Below, in pieces: positions 42,901-53,201 of a stretch of 64,000 nucleotides of DNA. Source of the stretch: Gonocerus acuteangulatus (taxonomy: Eukaryota > Arthropoda > Insecta > Hemiptera > Coreidae); assembly GCA_946811695.1 (NCBI GenBank), contig OX328127.1, positions 46,978,982 to 47,042,981 on the forward strand. The letters run 5' to 3'. The first letter of the stretch is position 1. Every line of letters begins with the position of its first letter. The notes beneath the pieces were generated by a model. The model was not told the origin of the DNA and ran no database searches. It saw only the letters and a list, made by a program, of their open reading frames with translations. The position numbers were made by a program, and so were the translations under genes.

Positions 42901-45177
42901 TTCGAGCGCGTCACCAAGCGCGCCATGTTATCAGCCGTCGCGAGAATCTTCGACCCTCTCGGACTACTCGCTCCCATCGTGCTCTCAGCCAAAGCTTTGA
43001 TCCAAGAGGTATGGAAACGCAACATAGACTGGGATGAAGAGCTCCCTGAAGGAATCCTAGCCCTCTGGTTACAGCTTGTTTCAGAGTGGCCATTGCTAAC
43101 ATCCATCCGAATTCATCGCTACGTAACCACTCCCAAAGCCTCCATGCAGCTCATAGGATTCTGTGACGCTTCCGCCCGCGGCTATGCGGCAACACTTTAC
43201 TTGCGGTCAGAGGACCCAAGCGGCGTGACAAAGGTGTCTTTGATCAAGGCGAAGACGAAGGTTGCGCCTTTGCGGTTTCACTCTATTGCTCGCCTCGAAC
43301 TCTGTGGGGCTCTTCTATTAGCTCGGTTACTTGCCTCTGTCCCGTTTCAATGCCAATCGGAAACGATATGCTACACAGACTCCAGAGTTGTTCTATCTTG
43401 GCTCCATACTCCCGTGTACAATCTACAAGTTTTCGAAGCCAACCGCGTCTCGCAAATCCTTAAGGTCATCCCTGTGCAGCAGTGGCGCCATGTACCCTCC
43501 TCTGACAATCCCGCCGACGTAGCGTCCCGAGGAACCACGCCCAAACAACTCTTACGCGACGAACTGTGGTGGAACGGCCCCGCGTGGTTACGAAATCCCG
43601 TTGAATCATGGAGCGGAAACAGCGAGCCGAGTAGCGTGTTTGCCCTCATCACTCCTCCTCAGTCACCACCAGCTCCCGTTGAAGACTGGACCACAGCGTT
43701 CTCGTCATATCCGCGCCTCATAAGAACCACCGCACGAATCCTCCGGGCCCTTAACTCAGCCAGAGCGAGACTGCAAGGGACATCTCCTCCTCTCCAAACG
43801 CAGCTGACACCCGAGGAATTGGCACAAGCCGAGACACGCTGTATCCTGTTCGTGCAGAGACTCCATCTCCCTAGAGCTCTCACCCAGGGAGGACCGCCTC
43901 CCAGAGAGTATGAGTCGCTCTGCCCAATCATTGACGAGGCGGGTGTTGTCAGGGTGGGCGGCCGTCTTCAAGAGTCGTCACTCCCCCCGAGCCAAAAGCA
44001 TCCAATTTTGTTGCCGCCCCGAGCGCATTTATCAAAGATTCTGATAGACGACATCCATGTGCGCAACTTTCATGCAGGACCTTCACTGTGCCTGGCGCTT
44101 CTAAGACTGCGCTACTGGATTCCTAGAGCCGCTAAACTAATCCGCGGCAGGACCCAAAGTTGCGTCCACTGCCGTCTTTACAAGGCCAAGCCCATCAATC
44201 CAATAATGGCACCTCTACCCAAGGAAAGGTTCAGCATCATCAAGGCCTTCGATCACGTAGGCATAGATTACGCGGGACCATTTTACATAAAGGAATCTAG
44301 GCGACGCAACGCTTCACTCGGCAAATCATACCTCTGCCTGTTCGTCTGCATGGCCAGCAAGGCACTCCATCTCGAGCTTGTTAGCTCTCTTAGCACCCCA
44401 GCTTTCTTAGCTGCCTTGGACCGTTTTATAGCCCGAAGAGGCACACCAAGCATCCTGTTTTCGGATCATGGTTCCAACTTCATCGGTGCCTCTCGGTTCC
44501 TAAAGGCTATAGTTAAATCCATCAAGACATCCAATGACGAGATCCAAGGGCACCTGTCTCCCCGTGGGATCAAATGGTCTTTCATCCCACCACGCGCTCC
44601 GCACTTCGGCGGACTTTGGGAGGCCGGGGTGAAATCTGTAAAATCGCTCCTCACTAGCGTCATGGGCAAACAGCCTCACACATTCGAGGAACTCTCCACA
44701 ATCCTCTCCAGAATCGAAGCACTGCTAAACTCTCGACCTCTGTGCCCACTTTCCGAAGATGCTTCCAGCTTCGACGTGCTGACACCTGGACACTTCCTCG
44801 TTGGAGCCCCACTCTTGGCATCGCCAACTGCACTTGGCTTCTCGACTCCCACAGCGTCTCCGATGACCCGTTGGCAGGCCGTCAAGACACAGACTGCACA
44901 CCTGTGGAACCGATGGAGCAGGGAATATCTCCATACCCTCCAACAACGCTCCAAGTGGTCTAGACCTACGCCCAATCTCAAGGCTGGTGACCTGGTCATC
45001 CTTATTGAGCGCCGCCCTATGACAGGAGTATGGCCAGTCGGTAGGATTGCAGAAGCCTTCCCCGGCAGAGACGGAGTCACCCGAACCGCCGTTGTGCGCA
45101 CTCCTTCCGGCACTCTCCTTACAAGAGCAGTGACCTCCTTGGTTCCCTTATTTTATCACGAGTCAGGGAACTCTTAG
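39949..45177 (+). CDS. gag-pol: BEL/Pao Gag-Pol polyprotein, 1,742 aa, intact
   Basis: The start is the first ATG of the frame after the leader. Gag is residues ~1-450: an N-terminal helical part, the DUF1759-type segment beginning LPRIPIPFFSGD (~131), then three zinc-binding motifs, CX2C (367-379), CCHC (C400, C403, H408, C413) and CX2CX3HX4H (419-431). Aspartic protease has DSG at 494-496. Reverse transcriptase has VVFDAS (777-782), D821 and YVDD (897-900). An A17-type region and RNase H follow, with D1073, E1117, D1144 and D1190. Integrase has an HHCC zinc site (H1370, H1375, C1405, C1408) and catalytic D1440, D1506 and E1558, then a DUF5641-like C-terminal segment (VILIERRPMTGVWPVGRI). 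No stop or frameshift interrupts it. There is no Gag/Pol frame change, as usual for BEL/Pao. All catalytic residues I looked for are present. It copies its RNA into DNA in cytoplasmic particles and integrates the product. Confidence 0.97.
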   Translation: MSDKLALTLERRLRSLARSITGIINTLKATADDDVHLLEASLDTARSFWKQYQESFLQREELSGEPDVSPFPAESWNAQFLVFQTEMITHEAKLLRLKAAACRAARVCEALPQPDDIPNATCNGGHTRLLLPRIPIPFFSGDLLKWTSFRDTYTSLIHEEASLTNVEKFHYLLGALKGEAATLVSHLVVDDATYTLAWEKIMTTYNNPRILASFLINRLLEYKAPSSVNAGTGHDSFINEVADSIEAFKALHIENPEEFLLASLALRALDPETRRSYELSLGAAQMPTPDSVITFVRQRRLALRMADDLASSCSSVPHYSRQKSTSPRDFKRRGVSLHISSPSLAQPKAERPQANPTSGTARRQLRCAQCQQHHGLHQCPAFIKMSIKERLNVVRVHKCCSNCLKPGHHAATCFSRFRCRNCGKRHHTLLHGDTRRSEPAKETAQQEATTSAFIGFGSAPVHPVATTTTVLLGTAYVLIRGSRGNYQSARAILDSGSQHSFITKELARNLGAKVLSYSGQVLSLGESQVPKSILKGTTSCTIRNVSGERELPVNVLVVDRISSSIPSQEVPSATVQQLAQYPLADYQFGSPQPVEILIGADLYSHVITGAPQPSGIRDIFFHPSIFGLIVTGVLHNMQSSQTHSFFLDSPMNVEQQLRAFWELEEPSPAQRDHPDDALCEDHFLQTHSRTAEGRYVVRLPFKDKQPRIGHNREVSLRRFYSLESKFRRDRIFAQRYGDFMREYLALKHMSPTTQQSQYLIPHHGIWQEGPQGSKLRVVFDASCPSTAQSLNDLLHAGPKLQEDLCSILIRFRLHAVAVCADLVKMYRQILIHPEDRRYQHILWRSDPSTSVSEMELSTVTYGVKSSAFQALRVIRQLVLDEGHRFPIAALRIPRDMYVDDIVSGAETKEEATQLIRQLTDLFAAGGFELSKWASNCPKILPSSCSSDRLDLVSVVPPEGDFVKILGLCWNPHLDSFLYTIRNPPFERVTKRAMLSAVARIFDPLGLLAPIVLSAKALIQEVWKRNIDWDEELPEGILALWLQLVSEWPLLTSIRIHRYVTTPKASMQLIGFCDASARGYAATLYLRSEDPSGVTKVSLIKAKTKVAPLRFHSIARLELCGALLLARLLASVPFQCQSETICYTDSRVVLSWLHTPVYNLQVFEANRVSQILKVIPVQQWRHVPSSDNPADVASRGTTPKQLLRDELWWNGPAWLRNPVESWSGNSEPSSVFALITPPQSPPAPVEDWTTAFSSYPRLIRTTARILRALNSARARLQGTSPPLQTQLTPEELAQAETRCILFVQRLHLPRALTQGGPPPREYESLCPIIDEAGVVRVGGRLQESSLPPSQKHPILLPPRAHLSKILIDDIHVRNFHAGPSLCLALLRLRYWIPRAAKLIRGRTQSCVHCRLYKAKPINPIMAPLPKERFSIIKAFDHVGIDYAGPFYIKESRRRNASLGKSYLCLFVCMASKALHLELVSSLSTPAFLAALDRFIARRGTPSILFSDHGSNFIGASRFLKAIVKSIKTSNDEIQGHLSPRGIKWSFIPPRAPHFGGLWEAGVKSVKSLLTSVMGKQPHTFEELSTILSRIEALLNSRPLCPLSEDASSFDVLTPGHFLVGAPLLASPTALGFSTPTASPMTRWQAVKTQTAHLWNRWSREYLHTLQQRSKWSRPTPNLKAGDLVILIERRPMTGVWPVGRIAEAFPGRDGVTRTAVVRTPSGTLLTRAVTSLVPLFYHESGNS

Positions 45178-45444
45178 TTAGTTTATTTCATCCCCAGGGG
45201 GACTTCAGTTCATTGTTATTTCTTAGCTAGGTTTGCTATTATTCCTTTTTTTTCTCATTTTATGTCGCTCCCAACGAGCCTTTATTATGCTTTGTATATA
45301 TTCGTTCTTATCGCAAGGTGAGTGAAGCTATTTACTTTTAACGGGCATTGTAAGCCCTCATTACATTTGTATATCACTGCTGCCTTTCTTATTGTAATTT
45401 ATTAAATCAGGCGGACACCGCTACACTGATTTAGGTGGGCGGTT
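45178..45444 (+). other. BEL/Pao 3' untranslated region with PPT candidate
   Basis: There is no envelope-like frame. The purine-rich AGGTGGGCGG (45433-45442), two bases before the 3' LTR, is the best polypurine-tract candidate, but it is short and imperfect. Confidence 0.6.
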
Positions 45445-46034
45445 TGTTCGTTCTACGAGCTAACTCGTATCACTCGCATATCGAAGACCCCACGCACTCT
45501 CTCGGTCCAGTGCGTGAAGCAGGAACTTCTGCAAGCAAGCACTGCAGCACGCAGCGCTAGGGTACATGCACCGAGCCCGGAGAGCAGTACGTCCTGGGCA
45601 GCTAAAGAGCAAGTACCCCGCTCAACAGCTCTTCCTCAGCAAAATCTCCTCACTCATTTCACCGAGGAAATCACACAACATCATGAGGGAGTAAAGGCTC
45701 ATCTCCGGCCAGGAGCGCGAGTGCGGAGGAGAGAGGAGCGAAGACAGCGAACCGGCGAACGTCGAGACAACATCACAGCATGCGGCCCACCATAATCCCC
45801 AGGCAACATTAATCTCAATCATTAACAATATTAACACCATTGGCTCTTCAAGCCCAGGGAAGACATATGTTTTATTTAATATAGCTATTTTTCTCACGTA
45901 AATCTTTGTTACATATCATTTCATACAGTCCACTTTTATCAACTCCACGCCGGGACTCATATCCGGCGATCCCGAGCTTGCTCGATCAAGATTTGCGCGC
46001 ACCACCCATGCCAGGGAGGCGTGCAAATTATACA
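45445..46034 (+). repeat. 3' LTR, 590 bp
   Basis: It has the same length and reads the same as the 5' LTR. It ends TATACA and is followed by the CTGCC duplication. Confidence 0.97.
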
Positions 46035-46039
46035 CTGCC
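46035..46039. repeat. 5-bp TSD, right copy
   Basis: CTGCC, matching 37871-37875. The empty site would read CTACTGCCGGTTG. Confidence 0.85.
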
Positions 46040-47689
46040 GGTTGTATCACCTATGGAAGATGATCCTAGGGTAAGGATTGTTAGTGGCATAATGTCAATG
46101 TAGGTGAATTATGTACCTTGTGTTTCGGGTGTGCAACGTACTGGAACTCGGGTTTGTGGACGTTGTAAAGCCCCGTAACTGAGGACAGCAGTTGCTCCCT
46201 GCCGTTTTATTATAATTTAGTTGACTTTCGCTTACCACGAATTCTCAGACGCTGTCAAAATCTTTACCAAAATATAAGATACATCCAAAACTGCTCAAGA
46301 TGTTAATATAATATTTTGGTTTATTACTTCCTTCAATTTTTATATTACAAACCGGATTTATATTTTCAAGAAATTTGTATCATGTAAGGAAGTACGCAAG
46401 ACAGTCCATCCTCCTAGTTCTAGTAAGCACTTAGAGTTAAAATTATAGTTTCTACAAGTTCTCCTAGGATAAAAGTGACTTCATTTGATTGACCACATCT
46501 AAATATCTATACAAAATCTACCTGGAAAACTGTTAACAAAAAAAGAAAGTGCTAAGAATTTTTTCCATACGAATTTTACCGGAAAAAATGTATTCAGTTG
46601 GCGGTTTCTGTTTGTTAATTAAATTAATGGTCTCTCATATTAGACAAATTAATTTTAGAAAATATACACACATTTAAACGTCGTTTTTATGTCATTTTAT
46701 CTACGTGTTATCAAATTAAGAATCGCCACCTCCACATGGATCGTAGGGTCGATATGTTATGTGGGTTTCCCAAATTATGTTTCATATTTATGTTACGATT
46801 ATTTCATGATTTAATATTTCAGTTTTATCCTCATTAGGACCTAATAATTATTTTTTGATTATTGTTATTCCAATTCGTATTCCTGGAAGCTGAATTTATT
46901 AAATAATGACTATAAAACTTGGTAATTCAAATTATAATTTTTATTTAAATAACGGTGAGAAAACTTCTCAGTTGCTCCGGTTTTCTGTCGAAGTGAGGCG
47001 TGGGAAACATCTCAAGGAGGATAGGAGACACTAATTTCTACCAAGTGGTTGGTCTTAACCGGTTGAAATCAATATGTCCCGTCTGGCGAGGCAGACCGAC
47101 GGCATCTTGCCTCAATACCTCCTTCCATCATTCACCACTTCTATAAAAGCATTTTTACATGTATTTACATATATTAGTATGTTAGATTTACTTTTTAATG
47201 GGCGATTTGTACGAAAACAGCAACATTTTTTTTTCAGGGGTGGGTGAAGCTGGGCCATTAATGTCATTTTATTTTCTTTGTCGTGATAGAAATTACATCA
47301 ATAATCAAATTAGCGAGCAATGCCAGAAAAGTTTACAACTTTTTATTTTCCTCAGAAACTCAAAACAATTTGTTTTAAATCTACATTTCTACCATTGCAG
47401 GAAGTTGAAGGTTTATTCTTAGGAATATGAGGAAAATGTCACAAACCCACTCTGATCCAGGTTGCACTAAGTGGAAAGGACTGAAAGTTGACTCTGCAGT
47501 AAACTAATAAAAGCTGTGGAGCTAACCATCTGTGGAGTAACGTTATCTTGAATACAATTTTTTCAATCAATTAATAGAGTGATAAATACACAATAAAAGA
47601 AGTGATGATATTCAAGAGTTGATTGACTCCAGCTTAATAAGGCTTGTTTGTGAAGGAAATTTCTCAAATTTATTCGTTATTAATATTCC
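46040..47689. other. Non-coding stretch
   Basis: No gene recognised. GAAATCAATATGTCCC at ~47065 recurs at ~52385 in unrelated context, which may mark a diffuse repeat. Confidence 0.45.
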
Positions 47690-48250
47690 ATTCCCTGTTG
47701 AATATCGAAAATAATAAGAACTGAATGAAAAAATAAATATCTTCAATAAAATTAGGAACAATTGTTAAAAACACTGCAGGTAGGAAAAAAAGGATGGTAA
47801 ATATTAGACCCTTGGTTTGTAATGTTACGATCAAAATTCAACAGAGCTCTAGGTCTAGTATAAAAATTAATCCGCGGATTGAGAGGACAAGACGAATGAG
47901 TATTAAAATTTCACGTTGAATTATATCATAGTTCAGTTGATTGGTCATAATTAAGTTAGCTCAAGCAATTATTAATTAAAAATCATATTTCCTTGATTTT
48001 TCTAAATTACCTATGTATTATACATCCAAAATTATCCCTATGACCATCGATATACACAAAGGGAACCTGGAAGATAATTAGATAATTGTGTAGATAAAAG
48101 TAAGGATTACTCCGATTTTAGTACATAATTAAATCTGACACAATTAGTTCATAAGGAGGCAGGTTTAAGAGAATCGCCAAACCTATTGAGAGTAACAATG
48201 ATTCCTGCTATCATTGAAAACATAGCCCCAAGAGTGTAACGTAGGTGGAC
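47690..48250 (-). pseudogene. Probable NUMT: cox1 3' part and cox2 5' part
   Basis: On the minus strand, about 48225-48190 reads GAMFSMMAGII with the invertebrate mitochondrial code, matching the GAVFAIMAGII helix of insect COX1. GGAGTAATCCTTACTTT (near 48100) and the following ~90 bases then track the COX1 region FIGVNLTFFPQHF...DYPDA with gaps. Lower coordinates (about 47950-47700) give a TM-like frame including LMLIRLVLSIRGLIFML and TILFFLPAVFL. These resemble the first two membrane helices of COX2 (LMILI...LVGYLMFML, TILPAVFL). The gene order cox1-cox2 is that of the insect mitochondrial genome. Frame breaks and indels show an old nuclear copy. The match is by eye and diverged. Confidence 0.5.
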
Positions 48251-48700
48251 AGGTCAGAGAAATTGCATTTAAATAATTAAGTTCATCTAATCAGCCTAAG
48301 GTTTCAAAAATTATTTTATATCTCATTTCCGTTTGTTTGACTTGGCAGTAATTAAATTAACATATTTCATTACTTATCGTAGCATTTCTTTTTATCCGAA
48401 AAGAGGTTCTTGGCTCCCTTTTATAAACAGGTTTTGATGGGAATTGAGAGGTCGTCCAAAGGATTTATTTTATTATGTTAATTAATTATAACTGTCTTGG
48501 GTTACCGGAGGATAGCTGTTTCCGAAAGCAAACGAGATTTAGAAAATATCCAAAGGTTGTTGTATTTCTTGGGATCTCATTATAAACGCGGTTTCTGGGG
48601 GTGTCACATTTCCCACTGTCCGTTACGGAAATCTAGGCGCACGGTAGTGCGCCAGGCCAAGTTCCGGCCTAAGCATACTGTGTGTATATTACAGGAGGTC
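48251..48700. other. Non-coding stretch
   Basis: No gene recognised. The patch at 48,520-48,720 is moderately GC-richer and may belong to the repeat that follows. Confidence 0.4.
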
Positions 48701-49034
48701 TTAGAACCGATTTTTACCCTCTCATAACTTTCAACCAGGTAAAGATAAAGCTATCAAATTTTACACAGGTATAATGCTCGATGTGAGTAAAACTGGAAAT
48801 TTTCATAATTCTACATCCAATAGTTTCTGAGATATAAGCGATCGAAAATCTGGATTTATAGGACTCACTGACTCATCAAAATTATTAGGCACTTCCCATG
48901 ATGCTAGAGACTTGAGATGTTGCAGAATGGTAGATATGAGGGTGTTATTAAAGGAAAAAATCGAAAAATCCTGAAAAGTTGAGTTTGACTCCGCTTCCGG
49001 GGCGGGGGGTGCCAGTTTTGTACTTCCTTCGGAA

Positions 49035-49645
49035 ATCCATCATTCCGTCCGAACCCCATGATGTGGGGTATCAAATGAATCGTCTCGGTATGAAGAACCT
49101 ATATTTGATGTTTTTAGAAACATTTAGACGCATATAGGCTTCGTCAAAATCTTATACCAGTTGTCTGTCTGTGTGTTTGTTCCTTATACAAATCCGAACC
49201 GTTTGACCGATTTTGACCGAACTTAAGACACAGGTGGGTCTTGATACGGGGAGTGCCATAGGCAAGGTCAAAATCGTCTATGAGCTGTCTGTCTGCATGT
49301 TTTTACCTTACTCAAATGTATACCGTTTGACCGATTTTGTCCAAATCTGGCACACAGGTAGGTCTTGGTCCGAGGAATACTCTAGGCTAGGTCAAAAAGG
49401 TCTTTCAGCTGTCTGTCCGTATGTTTGTTCCTTATACAAATCCACACCGTTTGGCCTATTTTTAACAAACTTGGATCACAGGTAGGTCTTGTTACGGGAG
49501 TGTCTTATTACCTATGACATTTGTACTTTTTGTTCCAGGGGAAAGCCATCATTCCTTCTGAAACCCATCATGTGGGGTATCAAATGAATCGTCTTGGCAA
49601 GGAGAACCTATATTTGATGCTTTAAGAAACATTTCGACGCATTTT
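49035..49645 (+). repeat. ~122-bp tandem array flanked by direct repeats
   Basis: Three units start at about 49161, 49283 and 49408 (CTGTCTGTCTGTGTGTTTGTT, or variants, then CCGTTTGACCGATTTT and CACAGGTAGGTCTTG). The array is bracketed by a ~100-bp direct repeat, GTGGGGTATCAAATGAATCG at about 49064 and 49572, that continues AACCTATATTTGATG and AAACATTT. This is a tandem array nested in a longer duplicated unit. Confidence 0.75.
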
Positions 49646-49975
49646 AACAACAGGTGTGACTTCTTTCTTAAATGCTGTAAATAAAGTCATAGGGGTTAAC
49701 TGCATAATATACTTGAAAGCAGATAATAAGTTTTTCAAAGTCGAGTCATCTAAATTACAAAGTTTAGGACCACAAACCCAAAACGTATCGACTTTGTTCT
49801 TATCTTTTTCTTGAAGGCCTTCTACACTTTCCCTATTGTGATATTTATCCTCGGGATAAGGCTCCTTCGTTTTACAGAGTAATAGTTTAGTTAAGAGAGC
49901 AATCAATTTCTTCTCTAGAGTACTGTCATCTGGAAGAGCTTCTAGTCTAGTGATTAGATGTAGATAGGTATGCTA
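49622..49975 (-). CDS. Unknown open frame, ~117 codons
   Basis: The minus strand is open from about 49975 to a stop at 49622, with a Met at 49906. It has a balanced soluble composition (e.g. KTKEPYPEDKYHNRESVEGL, VDTFWVCGPKLCNLDDSTLK), unlike the K/N/I/F-rich chance frames around it. The C-terminal ~9 residues fall in the direct repeat at 49548-49645, so the original 3' end may be lost or the frame may be repeat-encoded. I do not recognise the family. Options are an exon of a host gene, part of a transposon protein, or chance. Confidence 0.3.
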
Positions 49976-50109
49976 CTTATTGGTATCAAATATCAAGCAG
50001 TAAGGAGAACTTTATGCAGAATCCAAAGACCATGGTTTTACATGAATTACAAAAGCCAGTAGGTATGCGGCAACTAAATTTTAATTAATACTTCGAAAAA
50101 AGTAATGAG

Positions 50110-50756
50110 ATCCCCAAAAAAGCATAAATGTGAAATAGAGGCCAAGTTCCTCCCCCCCCCATTCTACACTCCAAAAAAGTAGTACGAGTTGGTGCATTAA
50201 GTGTACCATATTTTCAACCAAAAATATTTGCCAATGCAAGACATGATACAAGAAAGAAATGTCCAAGTTCATTACTAAGAAGACCTATTAGTTACTTACT
50301 AAGAACAGTAAAGACACTTCAACTGACCTTTAAAAACAACAATAAAAATACTTATATCCAGTTACTAAAATATCACTTTCCTCAACCAGGTATATTCTTA
50401 AACTTGGCAATGTTTTATTTGTGCCGAAATTATCTTTAGAGAGAAACTAAACATTGCCAAGATTAAGAATATACCTGGTTGAGGAAAGTGATATTTTAGT
50501 AACTGGATATAAGTATTTTTATTGTTGTTTTTAAAGGTCAGTTGAAGTGTCTTTACTGTTCTTAGTAAGTAACTAATAGGTCTTCTTAGTAATGAACTTG
50601 GACATTTCTTTCTTTTATCATCTCTTGTATTGGCAAATATTTTTGGTTGAAAATATGGTACACTTAATGCACCAACTCGTACTACTTTTTTGGAGTGTAG
50701 AATGGGGGGGGGGGAGGAACTTGGCTTCTATTTCACATTTATGTTGTTTTGGGGAT
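50110..50756. mobile_element. ~650-bp palindrome (fold-back), arms ~300 bp
   Basis: The left arm (50110-50415) and right arm (50448-50756) are near-perfect reverse complements around a ~32-base spacer. The outer ends are ATCCCCAAAA and its complement. Mirror open frames of 61-63 codons sit in the arms on opposite strands. No TSD is visible, so it may be a fold-back transposon or a local inverted duplication. Confidence 0.75.
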
Positions 50757-51225
50757 AATTATAAAAATATCTTATAGCGACCTGAATGTTTCTAATTATG
50801 TATATGCCCGGCGGAATGTCATTAAAAGGACTATCCAAGTCAATTGTTTAGTAACATAAGATCTATATGTTTCAAACAATTCTTGGTGTCTTTTCAGGAG
50901 CAGAAAAACTAACTGTACCTACAATCGGCACATCAAAACTGAGGTTACTATATATGGCGTCAATCAACTATAAGTAGTCTTCAGTATAGAATTGATAGTC
51001 CGAAAAATATAAATCGGTTTGACATGAAAGCCATTATGAAGGCCAAGGTTTCGAGTCGAATATAAAAGCGGACTATTTACACAAAATGTCTACAATTCTT
51101 CAAAAAATCGTTTGCGAGCTGATTTGGATAGCATGGCCGAGGCCTTCTATTATAGTTCCGCGTAACAATCCCAAACCAGATCTGCAATGTTTTGTAGAAT
51201 ACTAGTTAATAACGTTAGCAGATCA
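50757..51225. other. Non-coding stretch
   Basis: Nothing recognised. Confidence 0.5.
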
Positions 51226-51253
51226 AATAATTGCCAACTCGCTGGCAATTATT
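51226..51253. repeat. Perfect 11-bp hairpin
   Basis: AATAATTGCCA (51226-51236) pairs fully with TGGCAATTATT (51243-51253) across a 6-base loop. The purpose is unknown. Confidence 0.7.
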
Positions 51254-53173
51254 AACCAAGAGACTACCTCTCTCGTTACATCATATATTCAATCCAGCAT
51301 TAGCTCGGCCTCTTAAAAGGATCTGAAGTTTTTCAATACTGTGCTGAGCTTGAATATGAAATCTGAGAGGATTAAGACTCTATAAATCAACATATCTAAT
51401 TGTAGTTTTACTACAAAACTAGACGTTTTCGGAAGGATTATATTTTGTAGATTAATTATTTACCAAGGTTTAAACTCTTATTACTTTTTGTGTATAGTTT
51501 ATTTTTGTAAAAAATAGAAAAAACTAATGAAAAAAGCTCTAAAAGAAGTAGAGACGACCGTTCAAAACCTATAAAGCTGACTAAAGTAGAGCAAAACATA
51601 TACCAAACTATATGCAATCTACACTGCGAATAACCCCCCAGAAGGAGAATAATTAAAATAAAAATAAAATAAAATGATTTGTTTCCGGAGCAAATATGCA
51701 CTGCTCATGAACCGGCATCCCTTCTTTAGAGAAATTTCTATATAACAACCACTTATTACTATCATAACTACTGTTTTGTGTGATTCCAAGAGAGTCATTG
51801 GAATATTAGCGGATTGTCCGAACCAGACTTATGAGCTATTCAAATTTTTAACTTCAACTGAACTGATAAATAATATCGAAAAATATATATTAAACAAATA
51901 TATAAATATATAAAAAGAAAACAAAAAAAATATTTATCCTAAATGAACAAATAAAAACGTTCAAACTAAACTTATAACTTCTTTCCCCACATTTACTTGT
52001 TTACTTCGCGCGACGCCGATAAAATTATTTAAACAGATTTACATTTATAATTCTGTGTTTAATGACCTCATAGTCGTTGACTACACATTAAATAAATAAA
52101 TTTAAAAAAAAAGTGTCATTGCAACAAAACAAAAATTACAACCCCTTCCGACGGGATGTTTGTTCGACATATCAAACTTACTCAAACCTTTCACATAGGA
52201 TTTCTGTTTACAGATTTTCGAGGGAAAACAATACATTTTGAGGGGGATATTGTATATATACATATATATACACACGTAAGATGTGTAAATGTTGACACTT
52301 CCAAGATTTTGCAAATAAGTTTCCCTGAGATGAGTGAAGTCGTGGAGAAGCCGCTAATTCTGTAGAAGAGGTTCTGAGGGAGTGAAATCAATATGTCCCC
52401 CAGAGAGCGCGGCACCCCCTCGAGATATTCCAGCGAGCTTCACTAATTAAGATAAACTTACACCTCTCCCCTTAAATGTTAATCCTTTCCGCTACAACTA
52501 TAATTGAATAGGTTCCTCCTCTCTAGACTTACCCTCAGACTGTTTGACGGTTTAAACACTTTGATTATCAGAAAGCAACTTTTATCAATTCTCCACTAAT
52601 AGGAGGTGTTTGCTGACAGATAAGCCAGACTTGTAATCGGACAAAAAGCATACCGTATAATTGATCGATTCCACGTTGACATACTAGCCGACTCATTCTA
52701 AACAAACAGGTACTTGGTTGGTATAACCCTTCGTATAACCCAAGAGTACCGGATCATAAAGACTGGCAAACCAAAATTTAGTCTTTGTAGCAGAAATCTG
52801 CAGATGTGTTGATTGGTTGTTGGTTACGAAATTGCTTGGGCTTTCCACATGGTTTGACAGATATACTCGCTGAAGGCAGCCAACATATAGATTCTGTACT
52901 GATATATCTAAAAAACACTAACACATACGATAAAATATAGACGTGGCTTACAGCTTCAGGAAATTGGTTACATAATCATAAGTAGTCCAGTTCACTTCTT
53001 CTTACACATTAATTTATTTTTTATTTATTTATTAAATTGTTTGCCTATGGCATGGAATAAAGGATCTCAAAACTTAATTAATTCGGTTTATCAGTTATAA
53101 TCTCAGTTAAATTATATTCTGGAGTGACATCACTTAATGCAGGGCCTATATCAGCTTCACAAAGCAGCCCTAG
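51254..53173. other. Non-coding stretch
   Basis: No gene recognised. ATAGTCGTTGACTACA at 52069 echoes the motif at 21060. Confidence 0.45.
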
Positions 53174-53201
53174 CCATTTTTTGCGTCATCGCAAAAAATG
53201 G
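53174..53201. repeat. Perfect 12-bp hairpin with TCAT loop
   Basis: CCATTTTTTGCG (53174-53185) and CGCAAAAAATGG (53190-53201) are exact complements. A T-run does not follow on either side in the way a terminator would need. Function unknown. Confidence 0.75.

Larger units (their letters stand above)
37876..46034 (+). mobile_element. Complete BEL/Pao LTR retrotransposon, 8,159 bp
   Basis: The element has two 590-bp LTRs (TG...CA), a 5-bp TSD, a primer-binding-site candidate 2 nt after the 5' LTR, a 1.48-kb leader and a single uninterrupted Gag-Pol frame. Domain order is protease, RT, RNase H, integrase, with the DUF1759-type Gag and A17-type segments that define BEL/Pao. No envelope frame exists between 45177 and the 3' LTR. 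LTRs that read as identical plus an intact frame point to a very recent insertion that may still be mobile. GC content is well above the surrounding DNA. Confidence 0.97.

Noticed and set aside
40197..45113. Many antisense and out-of-frame open frames in the BEL/Pao element
   Set aside because: They are shadows of the 1,742-codon Gag-Pol frame.
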